Source: Streptomyces violaceoruber (GTDB lineage: Bacteria; Actinomycetota; Actinomycetes; Streptomycetales; Streptomycetaceae). From it: DNA of 64,000 bases. Positions 51,621-59,432 of this stretch are shown piece by piece. A program made the position numbers and the translations under genes. Position 1 is the first letter of the stretch, and every line of letters starts with the position of its first letter. The notes under the pieces were generated by a model, which had not been told where the DNA came from, did no database searches, and worked only from the letters and a program-made list of their open reading frames with translations. Location of the stretch: contig NZ_CP137734.1 of NCBI RefSeq assembly GCF_033406955.1, positions 8,432,001 through 8,496,000 on the forward strand, written 5' to 3'.

Positions 51621-52523
51621 ATGACCCGCACGATCACGGTGGGAATCGACGGCTCGCCCGAGAGCCACGCCGCCGCCGAGTGGGCGGCCCGCGAGGCCGA
51701 GCTGCGCGACCTGCCGGTACGTCTGCTCCACGTGTGGGAGCCGGCTCCCGCGGTCCTGGCCCAGGATTCGATCCTCGGCGCGAAGACACACCAGCACTGG
51801 ACCGAGCGTGTCCCGCAGAAGGTGGGCGAAGGGCTGCGGCTGCGCCACCCCGGTGTCGTGGTGACCAGTGACCAGCGGTCCGGCCCACCGGCGGACACCC
51901 TGGTCAGGGACGCCGACGGGGCGGAACTGCTGGTCCTCGGCTCGCGCGCGCCCAGCGGACTCGGCGGCTTCCTGGCCGGTTCCGTCGGACAGTCCGTGAT
52001 CGCCCACAGCGAGACTCCCGTGGTCCTCGTACGTGCCGGTGAGCAGGCGGCCGGCGAACACGTCGTGGATTCCGTCGGTGTGCCGCCCGCGGCCAACCGC
52101 CGCCGGCCGGTCGTCGTCGGACTCGACATCGGCAGCCCCGACGACGGCGTGCTCTCGTTCGCCTTCGACGAGGCACAGCGCCGCGGCACGGCCGTGCACG
52201 TGGTCAGCGGATGGCGGCCACCGCCGTACTGTCCCTCGCTGACCGCAGGCGGCGTACCGGACCAAGGGGTGGCCCGCAGGAAGGCCGCCGACCTCACCCG
52301 GCTGCTCCTGCCCTGGCGGCAGTCGTACCCGGATGTCGAGGTCGTCGAGGCATCCCGCCCCGGCAGCCCCGCCGACCTTCTGGCCGAAGCGTCGCACGAG
52401 GCGTCCCTGGTGGTCGTCGGACGGCGCATCCGGCCCAGCCCGCTCGGCGTGCACATCGGTGCGGTCGCCCACGCGGTGCTGCACCGTGTCAGTGCCCCCG
52501 TCGCCGTCGTGGCCCATCCCTGA
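51621..52523 (+). CDS. Universal stress protein, two Usp domains (type A, second copy)
   Basis: This 300-residue double Usp protein is clearly paralogous to the gene at 22392-23297. They share TITVGIDGSPES/TITVGLDGSPES, THQHWTERVP/THQHWTERIP, GEGLRLRHPGV and the final HIGAVAHAV block. Nucleotide loop 1 is LGSRAPSGLGGFLAGSVGQS. It has GGGAGG upstream. It is followed by the type B Usp copy 27 bp later. Confidence 0.9.
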   Translation: MTRTITVGIDGSPESHAAAEWAAREAELRDLPVRLLHVWEPAPAVLAQDSILGAKTHQHWTERVPQKVGEGLRLRHPGVVVTSDQRSGPPADTLVRDADGAELLVLGSRAPSGLGGFLAGSVGQSVIAHSETPVVLVRAGEQAAGEHVVDSVGVPPAANRRRPVVVGLDIGSPDDGVLSFAFDEAQRRGTAVHVVSGWRPPPYCPSLTAGGVPDQGVARRKAADLTRLLLPWRQSYPDVEVVEASRPGSPADLLAEASHEASLVVVGRRIRPSPLGVHIGAVAHAVLHRVSAPVAVVAHP

Positions 52524-52550
52524 CGCATCCCGGTCGAGAGGAGGGGCGTC

Positions 52551-53402
52551 ATGTATCTGCCTCTAGTGGTCGGGGTCGACGGCTCCGAGCCCAGCCTGCG
52601 AGCCGTCGACTGGGCGGCCGACGAGGCCGCCCTGCACGCAGTCCCCCTCTGGGTGGTCTTCGGAGACCTGTGGGAGCGGTACGAGGGCGCCGCGCTCGCC
52701 CGTGAGCCGGGGAAGCCCTCCACCGACATGCAGGCCGACGACATCCTCGCGGCCGCCGCCATCCGTGCCGGGCGTCGGCATCCCGACCTCGTCGTCACCA
52801 CCGAGACGGTGCCCGACGAGGCCGAGCACGCCCTGATCTGCGCGGGGCGCAACGCATCCATGATCGTCATGGGCAGCCGAGGCCGCAGCGGCATCGCCGA
52901 CAGACTGCTGGGTTCCGTCAGCCGGACCGTGGCCGCCGGGAGCGACTGCCCGGTCGTCGTGCTGCGCGGCAACCACGACAACCGCGCCATCGGAGGACGG
53001 AACGGCCGCATCGTCGTCGGTGTCGGCGAGGTATCGGCGTCGGTCCTACGGCTCGCCTTCATGGAAGCACGTCTGCGCCAGGTGCCCGTTGCGGCCGTTC
53101 GGGCCTGGCGCTGTCCCGCCCACGAGACGATCGATCACCCCTTGCCGGCGGGAGAACCGGCCCGGCGGTACGAGGAGCGGGCAGCCAGGGAACTGGAAGC
53201 AGCCCTGGAAGACGCACCGCCCGACGTCGCCGTGCGTCGGTACACCGTCGAGGGCCCGGCACGCGCGGTGCTGCCCGCCGCTTCGGCGGAAGCCGGCCTG
53301 CTGGTGATCGGCCGCCGCACCCAGGGGCGGCTCGGCCGGGTCGCCCACGCCGTCCTGCACCGCTCGGCCTGCCCGGTCGTCGTCGTGCCGGAGCGGACGT
53401 GA
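52551..53402 (+). CDS. Universal stress protein, two Usp domains (type B, second copy)
   Basis: This 283-residue double Usp protein is paralogous to the gene at 24364-25230: MYLPLVVGVDGSEPSL, AVDWAADEAALHAVPL, ERYEGAALARE and AWRCPAHETIDHPL align directly. Nucleotide loop 1 is MGSRGRSGIADRLLGSVS. It lies 27 bp after the type A copy with GAGAGGAGGGG as the ribosome site. Unlike in the first copy, no alcohol dehydrogenase stands between A and B; one follows after 189 bp instead. Confidence 0.9.
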   Translation: MYLPLVVGVDGSEPSLRAVDWAADEAALHAVPLWVVFGDLWERYEGAALAREPGKPSTDMQADDILAAAAIRAGRRHPDLVVTTETVPDEAEHALICAGRNASMIVMGSRGRSGIADRLLGSVSRTVAAGSDCPVVVLRGNHDNRAIGGRNGRIVVGVGEVSASVLRLAFMEARLRQVPVAAVRAWRCPAHETIDHPLPAGEPARRYEERAARELEAALEDAPPDVAVRRYTVEGPARAVLPAASAEAGLLVIGRRTQGRLGRVAHAVLHRSACPVVVVPERT

Positions 53403-53440
53403 GCACACCGAACAGACCCGGGGCCGGCAGGCGGCGGGCG

Positions 53441-53482
53441 GGGGCCGACCGGCCCAAGCGGGTTCGTGCTGCCGGGGACAGT
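53441..53482 (+). promoter_or_regulatory. DevR-type box plus -10 upstream of the second alcohol dehydrogenase
   Basis: GGGGCCGACCGGCCCA at 53441-53456 is followed by GACAGT at 53477-53482, 28.5 bp from the box centre (CAGTCT two bases on would give 30.5). The leader to the ATG at 53592 is about 100 bp. Confidence 0.6.
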
Positions 53483-53591
53483 CTGGAGGTGTGGGGCAAT
53501 CCCCGTCGTACCGACGGTCGTGGGCCCGCCCGGCGCGGTCCGGTCACCGTGGCCCCGGATGCTCCCGAGCACAAGGAGAGTGAGCATCACG

Positions 53592-54662
53592 ATGAAAGGC
53601 TACGTATTCCACGGTCCGGGCCGGTCCGCGTGGGAGGACATACCGGATCCGGAACTCAAGGAGCCCACCGACGCCATCGTGCGGGTCGACGCCGTCACCA
53701 TCTGCGGGACGGACCTGCACATCCTGAAGGGGGACGTGGCCGAGGTGCGGCCCGGAACCGTCCTCGGCCACGAGGCGGTCGGCGAGATCGTCGAGGTGGG
53801 CACGGACGTACGCACCGTGCGGCCGGGAGACCGCGTCCTGGTGTCCTGCATCACCGCCTGCGGAAGGTGCCGTTACTGCCGTGAGGGCGTGTACGGCCAG
53901 TGCCTCGGCGGAGGGGGCTGGATCCTCGGCCACCTGATCAACGGCACTCAGGCCGAGTACGTGCGAGTCCCGTACGCGGACCTCTCCGTGCACTCCCTGC
54001 CGGGCGCGGTGACCGACGAGGACGCCGTGCTGCTCGCCGACATCTTCCCGACGGCCTACGAGGTGGGCGTGCTCAACGGACGCGTCAGCCCCGGAGACAC
54101 GGTCGTCGTGGTGGGCGCCGGCCCCATAGGACTCGCCGCGGTCGCCACGGCACGGCTGTTCGCGCCCGAACGGATCGTCGTCGTGGACCTGGCCACCGCC
54201 CGGCTGGAGGCCGCCCGGAAGCTCGGGGCCGAGGCCGTGGCGGACGCCCGCGAGGACCCGGAGCAACTGGTCGCCGACCTCACCGGGGGCCTCGGCGCCG
54301 ATGTCGTCATCGAGGCCGTGGGCGTCCCCGAGACGTTCGAGATGTGCACGCGCATGGTGCGCCCGGGCGGGCACGTCGCCAACGTCGGCGTGCACGGCAA
54401 GCCGGCGACCCTGCACCTGGAAGACCTGTGGAGCAAGAACGTCACCGTCACCACCGGTCTGGTCGACACCCGTTCCACGCCGACGCTGTTGCGCATGGCG
54501 GCGTCCGGCCGACTCCCCACCGGCCAGCTGGTGACCCACACGTTCCCGCTGGAGCGCATGGAGGAGGCGTACGAGGTCTTCTCCGCGGCAGCCGACACCG
54601 GAGCGCTCAAGGTGGTCCTCGGCGGCCCGAAGCGCGAAGTCGTCGCCGCAAACGCGGTGTGA
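53592..54662 (+). CDS. Zinc-dependent alcohol dehydrogenase (secondary-alcohol type)
   Basis: This 356-residue medium-chain dehydrogenase has the catalytic zinc residues C38 in TICGTDLH and H-E in LGHEAVGE. A structural-zinc loop carries Cys in TACGRCRYCREGVYGQC, and the NAD motif GAGPIGLAAVATA follows near residue 175. GGWILGHLINGTQAEYVRVP is typical of the NADP-linked secondary-alcohol or threonine-dehydrogenase-like branch. It differs from the AdhP-type gene at 23336. The ATG at 53592 is 13 bases from AAGGAG; a GTG at 53580 is in frame but too close to it. It has its own box and a terminator. Confidence 0.88.
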   Translation: MKGYVFHGPGRSAWEDIPDPELKEPTDAIVRVDAVTICGTDLHILKGDVAEVRPGTVLGHEAVGEIVEVGTDVRTVRPGDRVLVSCITACGRCRYCREGVYGQCLGGGGWILGHLINGTQAEYVRVPYADLSVHSLPGAVTDEDAVLLADIFPTAYEVGVLNGRVSPGDTVVVVGAGPIGLAAVATARLFAPERIVVVDLATARLEAARKLGAEAVADAREDPEQLVADLTGGLGADVVIEAVGVPETFEMCTRMVRPGGHVANVGVHGKPATLHLEDLWSKNVTVTTGLVDTRSTPTLLRMAASGRLPTGQLVTHTFPLERMEEAYEVFSAAADTGALKVVLGGPKREVVAANAV

Positions 54663-54667
54663 CACGG

Positions 54668-54700
54668 CCGGCCCGGCGGGCGTCGAGTCCGCCGGGCCGG
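54668..54700 (+). terminator. Hairpin terminator after the alcohol dehydrogenase
   Basis: A perfect 12-bp stem CCGGCCCGGCGG (54668-54679) and its complement (54689-54700) has a 9-base loop and begins 5 bp after the stop codon. No T-run follows. It should end the dehydrogenase transcript and may also end the facing Usp remnant. Confidence 0.75.
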
Positions 54701-54759
54701 GTCGCCGGACGCTGGGCCGGCAGGAAAGCCTTGAGCGACTTCCGTCGTGATCGTGCCCC

Positions 54760-55285
54760 CTTCCTCGATCAACGTCGGCCGTGCCGCTCCGTGGACGGTG
54801 CTGCGTTCTACCCTCACCTCGCGAGAGCGGGCGCACATGCCCGCGAGCGTCTCGGCCAGCAGCCGCCCTTCCTCCGCGGCGAGCACGCCGGGTTCACAGG
54901 CGTAGGGCTCGGTCTCTCGTCTCGGGGAGGCGGCATCGGCGCGTTCCAGGCCGTCCAGGCGTGCACGGCGGTGATGTCCGCACCCTGCACGGAAGTCTCC
55001 CGGAAGGCGAACCGGACGGCAGCCGCTCCGGCGGCCGATCCGTCGACTCCCAAGGCCACAGGACCCGCCGGATTCTCGGGCTCGCCTACGACCACCACGG
55101 GGCACTCGGAGTGGGCGGCGAGCCCGGTCGCGAGGGATCCGATCAGAGCTCCCTGGAAGGGATGGGGACCCCTATGACCCACCACGACCGCAGCGGCGGA
55201 CAGAGCCTGCGCCACCAGCCGCCCGTACGACGGCTTCGAGACCCGGCGCGGAACCGTCCGCGCCCACGACCATGAAGTCGCTCAT
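54760..55285 (-). pseudogene. Universal stress protein remnant with internal deletion and frameshifts
   Basis: A good start remains (GGAGGAGCG before the ATG at 55283-55285; MSDFMVVGADGSAPGLEAVV, the usual Usp opening). Near 55225 the sequence jumps to RLVAQALSAAAVVVGHRG, the end of Usp domain 1, in another frame, so about 100 residues are lost. GSLATGLAAHSECPVVVVGEP and the start of domain 2 (VALGVDGSAAGAAAVRFAFRE) follow, then a second frame change before LAAEEGRLLAETLAGM. The rest of domain 2 is absent. No DevR-type box is evident upstream. Confidence 0.8.
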
Positions 55286-55371
55286 CGCTCCTCCTCCCCC
55301 CTCACGGGCTTCCTCACCACCCGAGAACCGTTCCATGTCGCGCCGGTGGAAGCCCTACGACGTGTCCCGGA

Positions 55372-55953
55372 TCAACTGGCCGCGCGTCCCCACTGGGAAC
55401 CGATGTCCTGCCACTCGTGCTCCCACGCGGCGCGACGACGCCGGTTGAGGACGACTCGCGCGCCGTAGTAGCCGGCGGCCGCCGCGGTGACGACGGCGAA
55501 GGAGGACGCGGCACCCATGAACGCCGCGTCCACCCCTGCCTGGGCGGTGGTGGGCGGCGCTGTCGTCAGTTGGTTCCGGTGATCCGTCCAGACCGTGACC
55601 CGCGAGCCCGCCTTCATTGCCTCGTCGACGGGAATCTTGCCCGAGTGCCGGGTGCCGTCAGGCGCCGTCCACCGCACGGTGGCCTCGATCCGGCCTCCAG
55701 TCGTCCCCGTGGACAGAGGACTGCCGGACACGTCCGACACGAGGGTGGCGGTTGCGGAGTGCCGCTCCGCGCGTCGTTGTGCGGCGCCGTGTGCCGAGGC
55801 GTGTGCCGCCAGCACTCCGGCCACGGGACCCGCGAGGGCGACGACGAGCCAGACGATCAGGAGGATCCAGGCCTCGAGTACGTCCTCGCGGCGACGCAGC
55901 GGATTGCGGCGCCAACGCCACAGGGACCGCCGAATGGTTGTGCCTGCGCGCAT
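55372..55953 (-). CDS. Rv1733c-like two-helix membrane protein
   Basis: This 193-residue protein has two membrane helices (near residues 28-50, AWILLIVWLVVALAGPVAGVL in part, and near 140-160) flanking an outer loop with VRWTAPDGTRHSGKIPV and GSRVTVWTDHRNQL. An N-terminal Arg-rich RRSLWRWRRNPLRRREDVLEAW is typical. This layout matches the Rv1733c family; Rv1733c itself is in the M. tuberculosis DosR regulon. Its function is unknown. The ATG at 55953 has GGAGG eight bases upstream. Two DevR-type boxes precede it. Confidence 0.85.
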   Translation of the reverse strand: MRAGTTIRRSLWRWRRNPLRRREDVLEAWILLIVWLVVALAGPVAGVLAAHASAHGAAQRRAERHSATATLVSDVSGSPLSTGTTGGRIEATVRWTAPDGTRHSGKIPVDEAMKAGSRVTVWTDHRNQLTTAPPTTAQAGVDAAFMGAASSFAVVTAAAAGYYGARVVLNRRRRAAWEHEWQDIGSQWGRAAS

Positions 55954-56008
55954 CGTGACCACCTCCGGCTGTCGATTTCAGCCTCACTCAGCGGTGGTCT
56001 GCCGACCA

Positions 56009-56056
56009 GGGGCCGTTCGGGCACGCACGGGGAATCCGGATGGGTCGACCGGCCCC
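56009..56056 (-). promoter_or_regulatory. Two DevR-type boxes upstream of the Rv1733c-like gene
   Basis: GGGGCCGTTCGGGCAC is at 56009-56024, and GGGTCGACCGGCCCC at 56042-56056. They are 32-33 bp apart, three helical turns. TGAAAT at 55980-55975 (toward the gene) is 36.5 bp from the nearer box centre and is a fair -10. Both boxes are imperfect. Confidence 0.5.
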
Positions 56057-56130
56057 GACCCTCGGCGGGTCCGACAACCGGGATGCGGAGCGGGTGGCGG
56101 CCTCTCCGGTGTGGACCGTCGGATTCCCGC

Positions 56131-56804
56131 TCATGGCACGTCCACGTGAAGCGTGGTCGGGCGGGCTCGGCCGAGAGTGTCGAGGGGGCGCGTGCGGTCT
56201 TCCCGGCCGGTCACGTGCAGATCGACCGAGGCGACGCCGTCGACGCCCAGGCACAGCCGTTCGATGACGGGAAGCGGCTGCCCATTGTCCACGCGGCCCC
56301 CGACGGTCACCCGGCCTTCGTCCACGTCCACCGTCATGCCGGTGGGCGCCGGACCCCGAGTCCGGATCAGCACGGCACGGGATGTCTCTTCCCGCAGTGC
56401 GTCGTCCCGGCGCAGGAACACCCGAAGGAGGTCGCCGCGGCTGACGACGCCGACCCAGCGGTCCGCCTCGTCGACCACGGGGAGACACTTGACTTCCTCG
56501 GTGACCATGAGGAGCGCAGCCTCCACGATGCTCCACTCCGGTCACGCACACTGCGGGTGCCGTCATCAGCTCATCGATCGTGACGTGCTCACCGGCGGAG
56601 CGGTCCGTCGGCTGGAGCAGCCGGACCGGTTCGGCAGGATCCGGGCCGAGCGACCTTGCGGACGAGATCCGCCTCCGACACGACGCCGATGAGGCGGCCG
56701 ACGCCGTCCACCACCAGGACGGCGGTGACGTCGTTATGGGTCAATGCCTCGGCGACCGCCTAGAGGGATGCGTCCGTTCGGACGTCGACGACGGGCCGGG
56801 TCAT
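56131..56804 (-). pseudogene. CBS-BON protein gene broken by a stop and a frameshift
   Basis: The gene opens with an ATG at 56802-56804 (MTRPVVDVRTDASL) but meets an in-frame TAG at 56761-56763, right before AVAEALTHNDVTAVLVV, a normal CBS sequence. The first CBS domain continues to GVVSEADLVRKVARPG and is then lost by a frameshift with stop codons. The second CBS (CLPVVDEADRWVGVVSRGDLLRVFLRR, shown in two overlapping parts) and the BON domain (MTVDVDEGRVTVGGRVDNG) are intact in the frame that ends at 56131. It is a relative of the genes at 11764, 60926 and 61961. Confidence 0.82.
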
Positions 56805-56951
56805 GAGATCACCTACAGTCCGGTGCCGCATGACGAGCCTCCTCTCGGCGGTGAGCCGCCGTGGAGCACCGATGCCACCGCAGTCCGCACTTCCTCACTC
56901 TCAACGTGCCGCTCGGAGCCGCCCTGACTTGGGGCGTTCGTGCCGAGGATG

Positions 56952-56988
56952 AGGGCCGTTCGGCAGGCCCGCGGGGACCGTCGGCCGC
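56952..56988 (+). promoter_or_regulatory. DevR-type box pair upstream of the DUF1918-XRE-PPOX gene
   Basis: AGGGCCGTTCGGCAGG (56952-56967) and GGGGACCGTCGGCCGC (56973-56988) lie 21 bp apart, two helical turns, upstream of the ATG at 57055. The second (reverse complement GCGGCCGACGGTCCCC) is the better match. The divergent CBS-BON pseudogene starts about 150 bp away and could once have shared this site. Confidence 0.5.
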
Positions 56989-57054
56989 CTGGTGGGCGCG
57001 GTGTCCCCGCGCGAGGCTGGAGTGAGGAACTCCTTCGACGGAGAGGGCGCGGTC

Positions 57055-57963
57055 ATGTACGCACATCTCGGCGACCGGCTGATCGTCGAAAGTCCGTCCA
57101 CCGGCGTCACGCGGCGGGACGGGGAGATCGTCGGCCTCCACCACGACGACGGAACTCCGCCGTACGACGTGCGCTGGTCCGACACCGGGGATGTCACGCT
57201 CGTGTTCCCCGGCCCCGACGCGCGTGTGAACCACGGGGCAGAAGAGGCGGAGGCGTCGCAGGGGGCGCCTTCGGGCGTGTCCCGCGGCGAAGGGGTGGAC
57301 TCCTCCCTGATCGCCGCCGGCGCCGGCGACCTCGGTCGACGGCTGGCCGCGGCGCGCCGGCGCAGGGGACTGAGCCTGGAGCAGGTGGCCCGGCGGGCCC
57401 GGATGGCGCCGCAGTATCTCGCTTACCTGGAGACCCACACCGCGGATCCGGGATTCGGCAGCCTCGTGCGACTGGCTGATGCCCTGGGCACGACCTACGC
57501 CGAGCTGCAGGGAGGCGGTGCCGACCGTCCACCGGGGCAGGGAGCGGCTCTTCGCAATCCGACACTGCGCGACCTCGACGAGAAGGAGTGCCGGGCCCTG
57601 CTCTCGGCACACGGAGTGGGCCGCCTCGCGCTGAACACGCCGGACGGCCCGGCGGTCTTCCCCCTCAACTACGTGGTGTCCCAGGGAACCATCGCGTTCC
57701 GCACCGACCCCGACGCGGCCACTGCCGCGGCCGTGGACAGCGAGGTCGCCTTCGAGGTCGACCACATCGACGATCCCATGAGTCAGGGATGGAGTGTCCT
57801 CGCGGTCGGTCGTTGCAGGGCCGTGACGGACCCGGAGGAGGTACGCCGACTGGCGGAGAAGGCGCACACCGAGCCATGGGCCGGCGGACGGCGCACCATG
57901 TGGCTTGCCGTGGAGACGGAACGTCTGACAGGACGACGTATCACTTCCGTGTCCGGCTCTTGA
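57055..57963 (+). CDS. Three-domain fusion: DUF1918, XRE helix-turn-helix and PPOX
   Basis: This 302-residue protein has a DUF1918 barrel (about 1-60; GDRLIVESPSTGVTRRDGEI and PYDVRWSDTGDVTLVFPG), a linker, an XRE-type DNA-binding domain (about 90-150; LGRRLAAARRRRGLSLEQVA and APQYLAYLETH) and a C-terminal PPOX flavin-binding domain (about 165-300; HGVGRLALNTPDGPAVFPLNY, GWSVLAVGRCRAV). A flavin- or F420-binding domain attached to a repressor-like domain suggests a redox-responsive transcription factor; this is inference. The ATG at 57055 has GGAGAGGG upstream. Paired boxes precede it, so it could be a secondary regulator within the dormancy regulon. Confidence 0.85.
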   Translation: MYAHLGDRLIVESPSTGVTRRDGEIVGLHHDDGTPPYDVRWSDTGDVTLVFPGPDARVNHGAEEAEASQGAPSGVSRGEGVDSSLIAAGAGDLGRRLAAARRRRGLSLEQVARRARMAPQYLAYLETHTADPGFGSLVRLADALGTTYAELQGGGADRPPGQGAALRNPTLRDLDEKECRALLSAHGVGRLALNTPDGPAVFPLNYVVSQGTIAFRTDPDAATAAAVDSEVAFEVDHIDDPMSQGWSVLAVGRCRAVTDPEEVRRLAEKAHTEPWAGGRRTMWLAVETERLTGRRITSVSGS

Positions 57964-58094
57964 GGCACGTGTGCTCACACGGCGCACGAGGCAGGGCCCC
58001 TGGGCCCGGAGACACGCGCCCCGGCCGGCGCGGGACCGGACCAGGACCCGCCGACGGCAATGAGGCCGACCGGCGAAACCCGGCGGGAGACGAG

Positions 58095-58751
58095 ATGAAA
58101 CTGCACACACGCTGTGGTCGTACGATCAATGTCACCCGGTTCACCCCCCGGGGGCTGCCCACCCGGATGGGGCGCGTCGTCCTGGACACGTCCTTCGCCT
58201 CCTACGACGAGGACGAACTGTGGACGTCGCTCACGGCAGAGGAGGCCAGACGTCTCGCCGGTCTGCTGCTGTTCCAGGCAGCCGCCGTCGACCCGGAGCC
58301 CAGTGCGGCACCCGGAGTCGTCGAGGTGGTGCCGGTCGTCCAAGACGCCTACGAGGTCCGGGTCCGTGGGCATGTACTGACCGTCGACCAGCCGCTCGCC
58401 GACGGAGGAAAGGACACCGCCCCCACGCCTGTGGAGCTGTTCGTGGCGGCGGTGGCCTCGTGCGCCGCGCACTACGCGGGGCGCTTTCTGGACCGGCACG
58501 GCGCCGGCCGGGAGGGCTTCTCCGTCCGTGCCGGGTTCCACATGGCTGACGACCGACCGCCTCGCGTCGCGTCGTTGCTCCTGACTGTCACGGCCCCCAC
58601 CCTGCCGGCGGGGAAGCTGGCCGCCCTTCGTGCGGTGGTGTCGCACTGCACCGTGGCGAACACCTTGGCCCGGGCGCCGGAGACGACGCTGGAGGTGCGC
58701 GGCGCACCCTCGGAGGAGAGCGCCCGCGACACGCAGACGAGCCCGCACTGA
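58095..58751 (+). CDS. OsmC-family protein with N-terminal extension
   Basis: The C-terminal 140 residues form an OsmC-like domain (HVLTVDQPLADGGKDTAPTP, then VELFVAAVASCAAHYAGRFL and ALRAVVSHCTVANTL). The two Cys of thiol peroxidases in this fold are present (in ASCAAH and SHCTV), so reduction of organic peroxides is likely. The first 65 residues (MKLHTRCGRTINVTRFT, LWTSLTAEEARRLAGLLL) form a separate small domain of unknown role. The ATG at 58095 follows GGGAGACG. Weak boxes lie at 57993-58008 and 58062-58077. Confidence 0.82.
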   Translation: MKLHTRCGRTINVTRFTPRGLPTRMGRVVLDTSFASYDEDELWTSLTAEEARRLAGLLLFQAAAVDPEPSAAPGVVEVVPVVQDAYEVRVRGHVLTVDQPLADGGKDTAPTPVELFVAAVASCAAHYAGRFLDRHGAGREGFSVRAGFHMADDRPPRVASLLLTVTAPTLPAGKLAALRAVVSHCTVANTLARAPETTLEVRGAPSEESARDTQTSPH

Positions 58752-58866
58752 AGCCGTGCGGGTATGGCGGCTCCCGCCCCGTGCGACGTCTCGCGGCCGA
58801 CGGTGTGGGGACGCCTTGCTCCGCGGACACCGGACCAGTGGCCCGCCGGCCCGCTGGTGAGACGGA

Positions 58867-59325
58867 TCAGTGGACCGGGTCGCTTTCCGTTTCCTGTCGG
58901 ACGACGACGACGGGGCAGGCCGCGTGCTGAGCACAGCGCTGGCTCACCGAGCCCAGCATCGCCCGTGCGAACGCGCCCCTGCCCCGGCGGCCCACCACGA
59001 GGAGTTCGGCTCCCTGCGAAGCACGGATCAGGGTCTCCGACGGGTCGCCTTCCACGAGGATCTCCTTCAGACCCGGCGGCCGTTCGCCGGGGAACGTGGC
59101 CTCCAGCTCCGCCGCGAAACGCTCACGCGCCTGCTCCAGATCGAAATCGGGATCGATGGCCGGACCGGCGAAACCGACGGCGGACGGTGTGTCCCAGACA
59201 TGGACCGCCTCGACGACACCACCGACGGCACGCGCATACCGATCGGCCCAGCGCAGCGCGGCATAGGAGGACGGAGACCCGTCCACACCCACGACCACCC
59301 GTGCTGTCGGCTCAGAGGACTGCAT
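58867..59325 (-). CDS. Universal stress protein, single domain
   Basis: This 152-residue protein is a single Usp domain with VVVGVDGSPSSYAALRWA at the start and the nucleotide loop VVGRRGRGAFARAMLGSVSQ near residue 110. It is half the length of the other Usp proteins here and is an independent lineage. The ATG at 59323-59325 has GAGGTGACC. A box at 59399-59414 lies upstream, beyond which is the end of the nicotinate phosphoribosyltransferase gene. Confidence 0.9.
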   Translation of the reverse strand: MQSSEPTARVVVGVDGSPSSYAALRWADRYARAVGGVVEAVHVWDTPSAVGFAGPAIDPDFDLEQARERFAAELEATFPGERPPGLKEILVEGDPSETLIRASQGAELLVVGRRGRGAFARAMLGSVSQRCAQHAACPVVVVRQETESDPVH

Positions 59326-59398
59326 GGTCACCTCGCTCACAAGCGTCGTCCGCCCCTGTCCACGCTGCCCGGTACCACGCCACCGCGCCAGTGGAGAG

Positions 59399-59414
59399 AG
59401 GGCCGGCCGGACAG
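59399..59414 (-). promoter_or_regulatory. Partial DevR-type box upstream of the single-domain usp
   Basis: AGGGCCGGCCGGACAG keeps one perfect half (GGGCCGG) and a degenerate second half. It is centred 81 bp from the usp ATG. No -10 is convincing. Confidence 0.4.
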
Positions 59415-59432
59415 CACACCTGGACGTATTGA

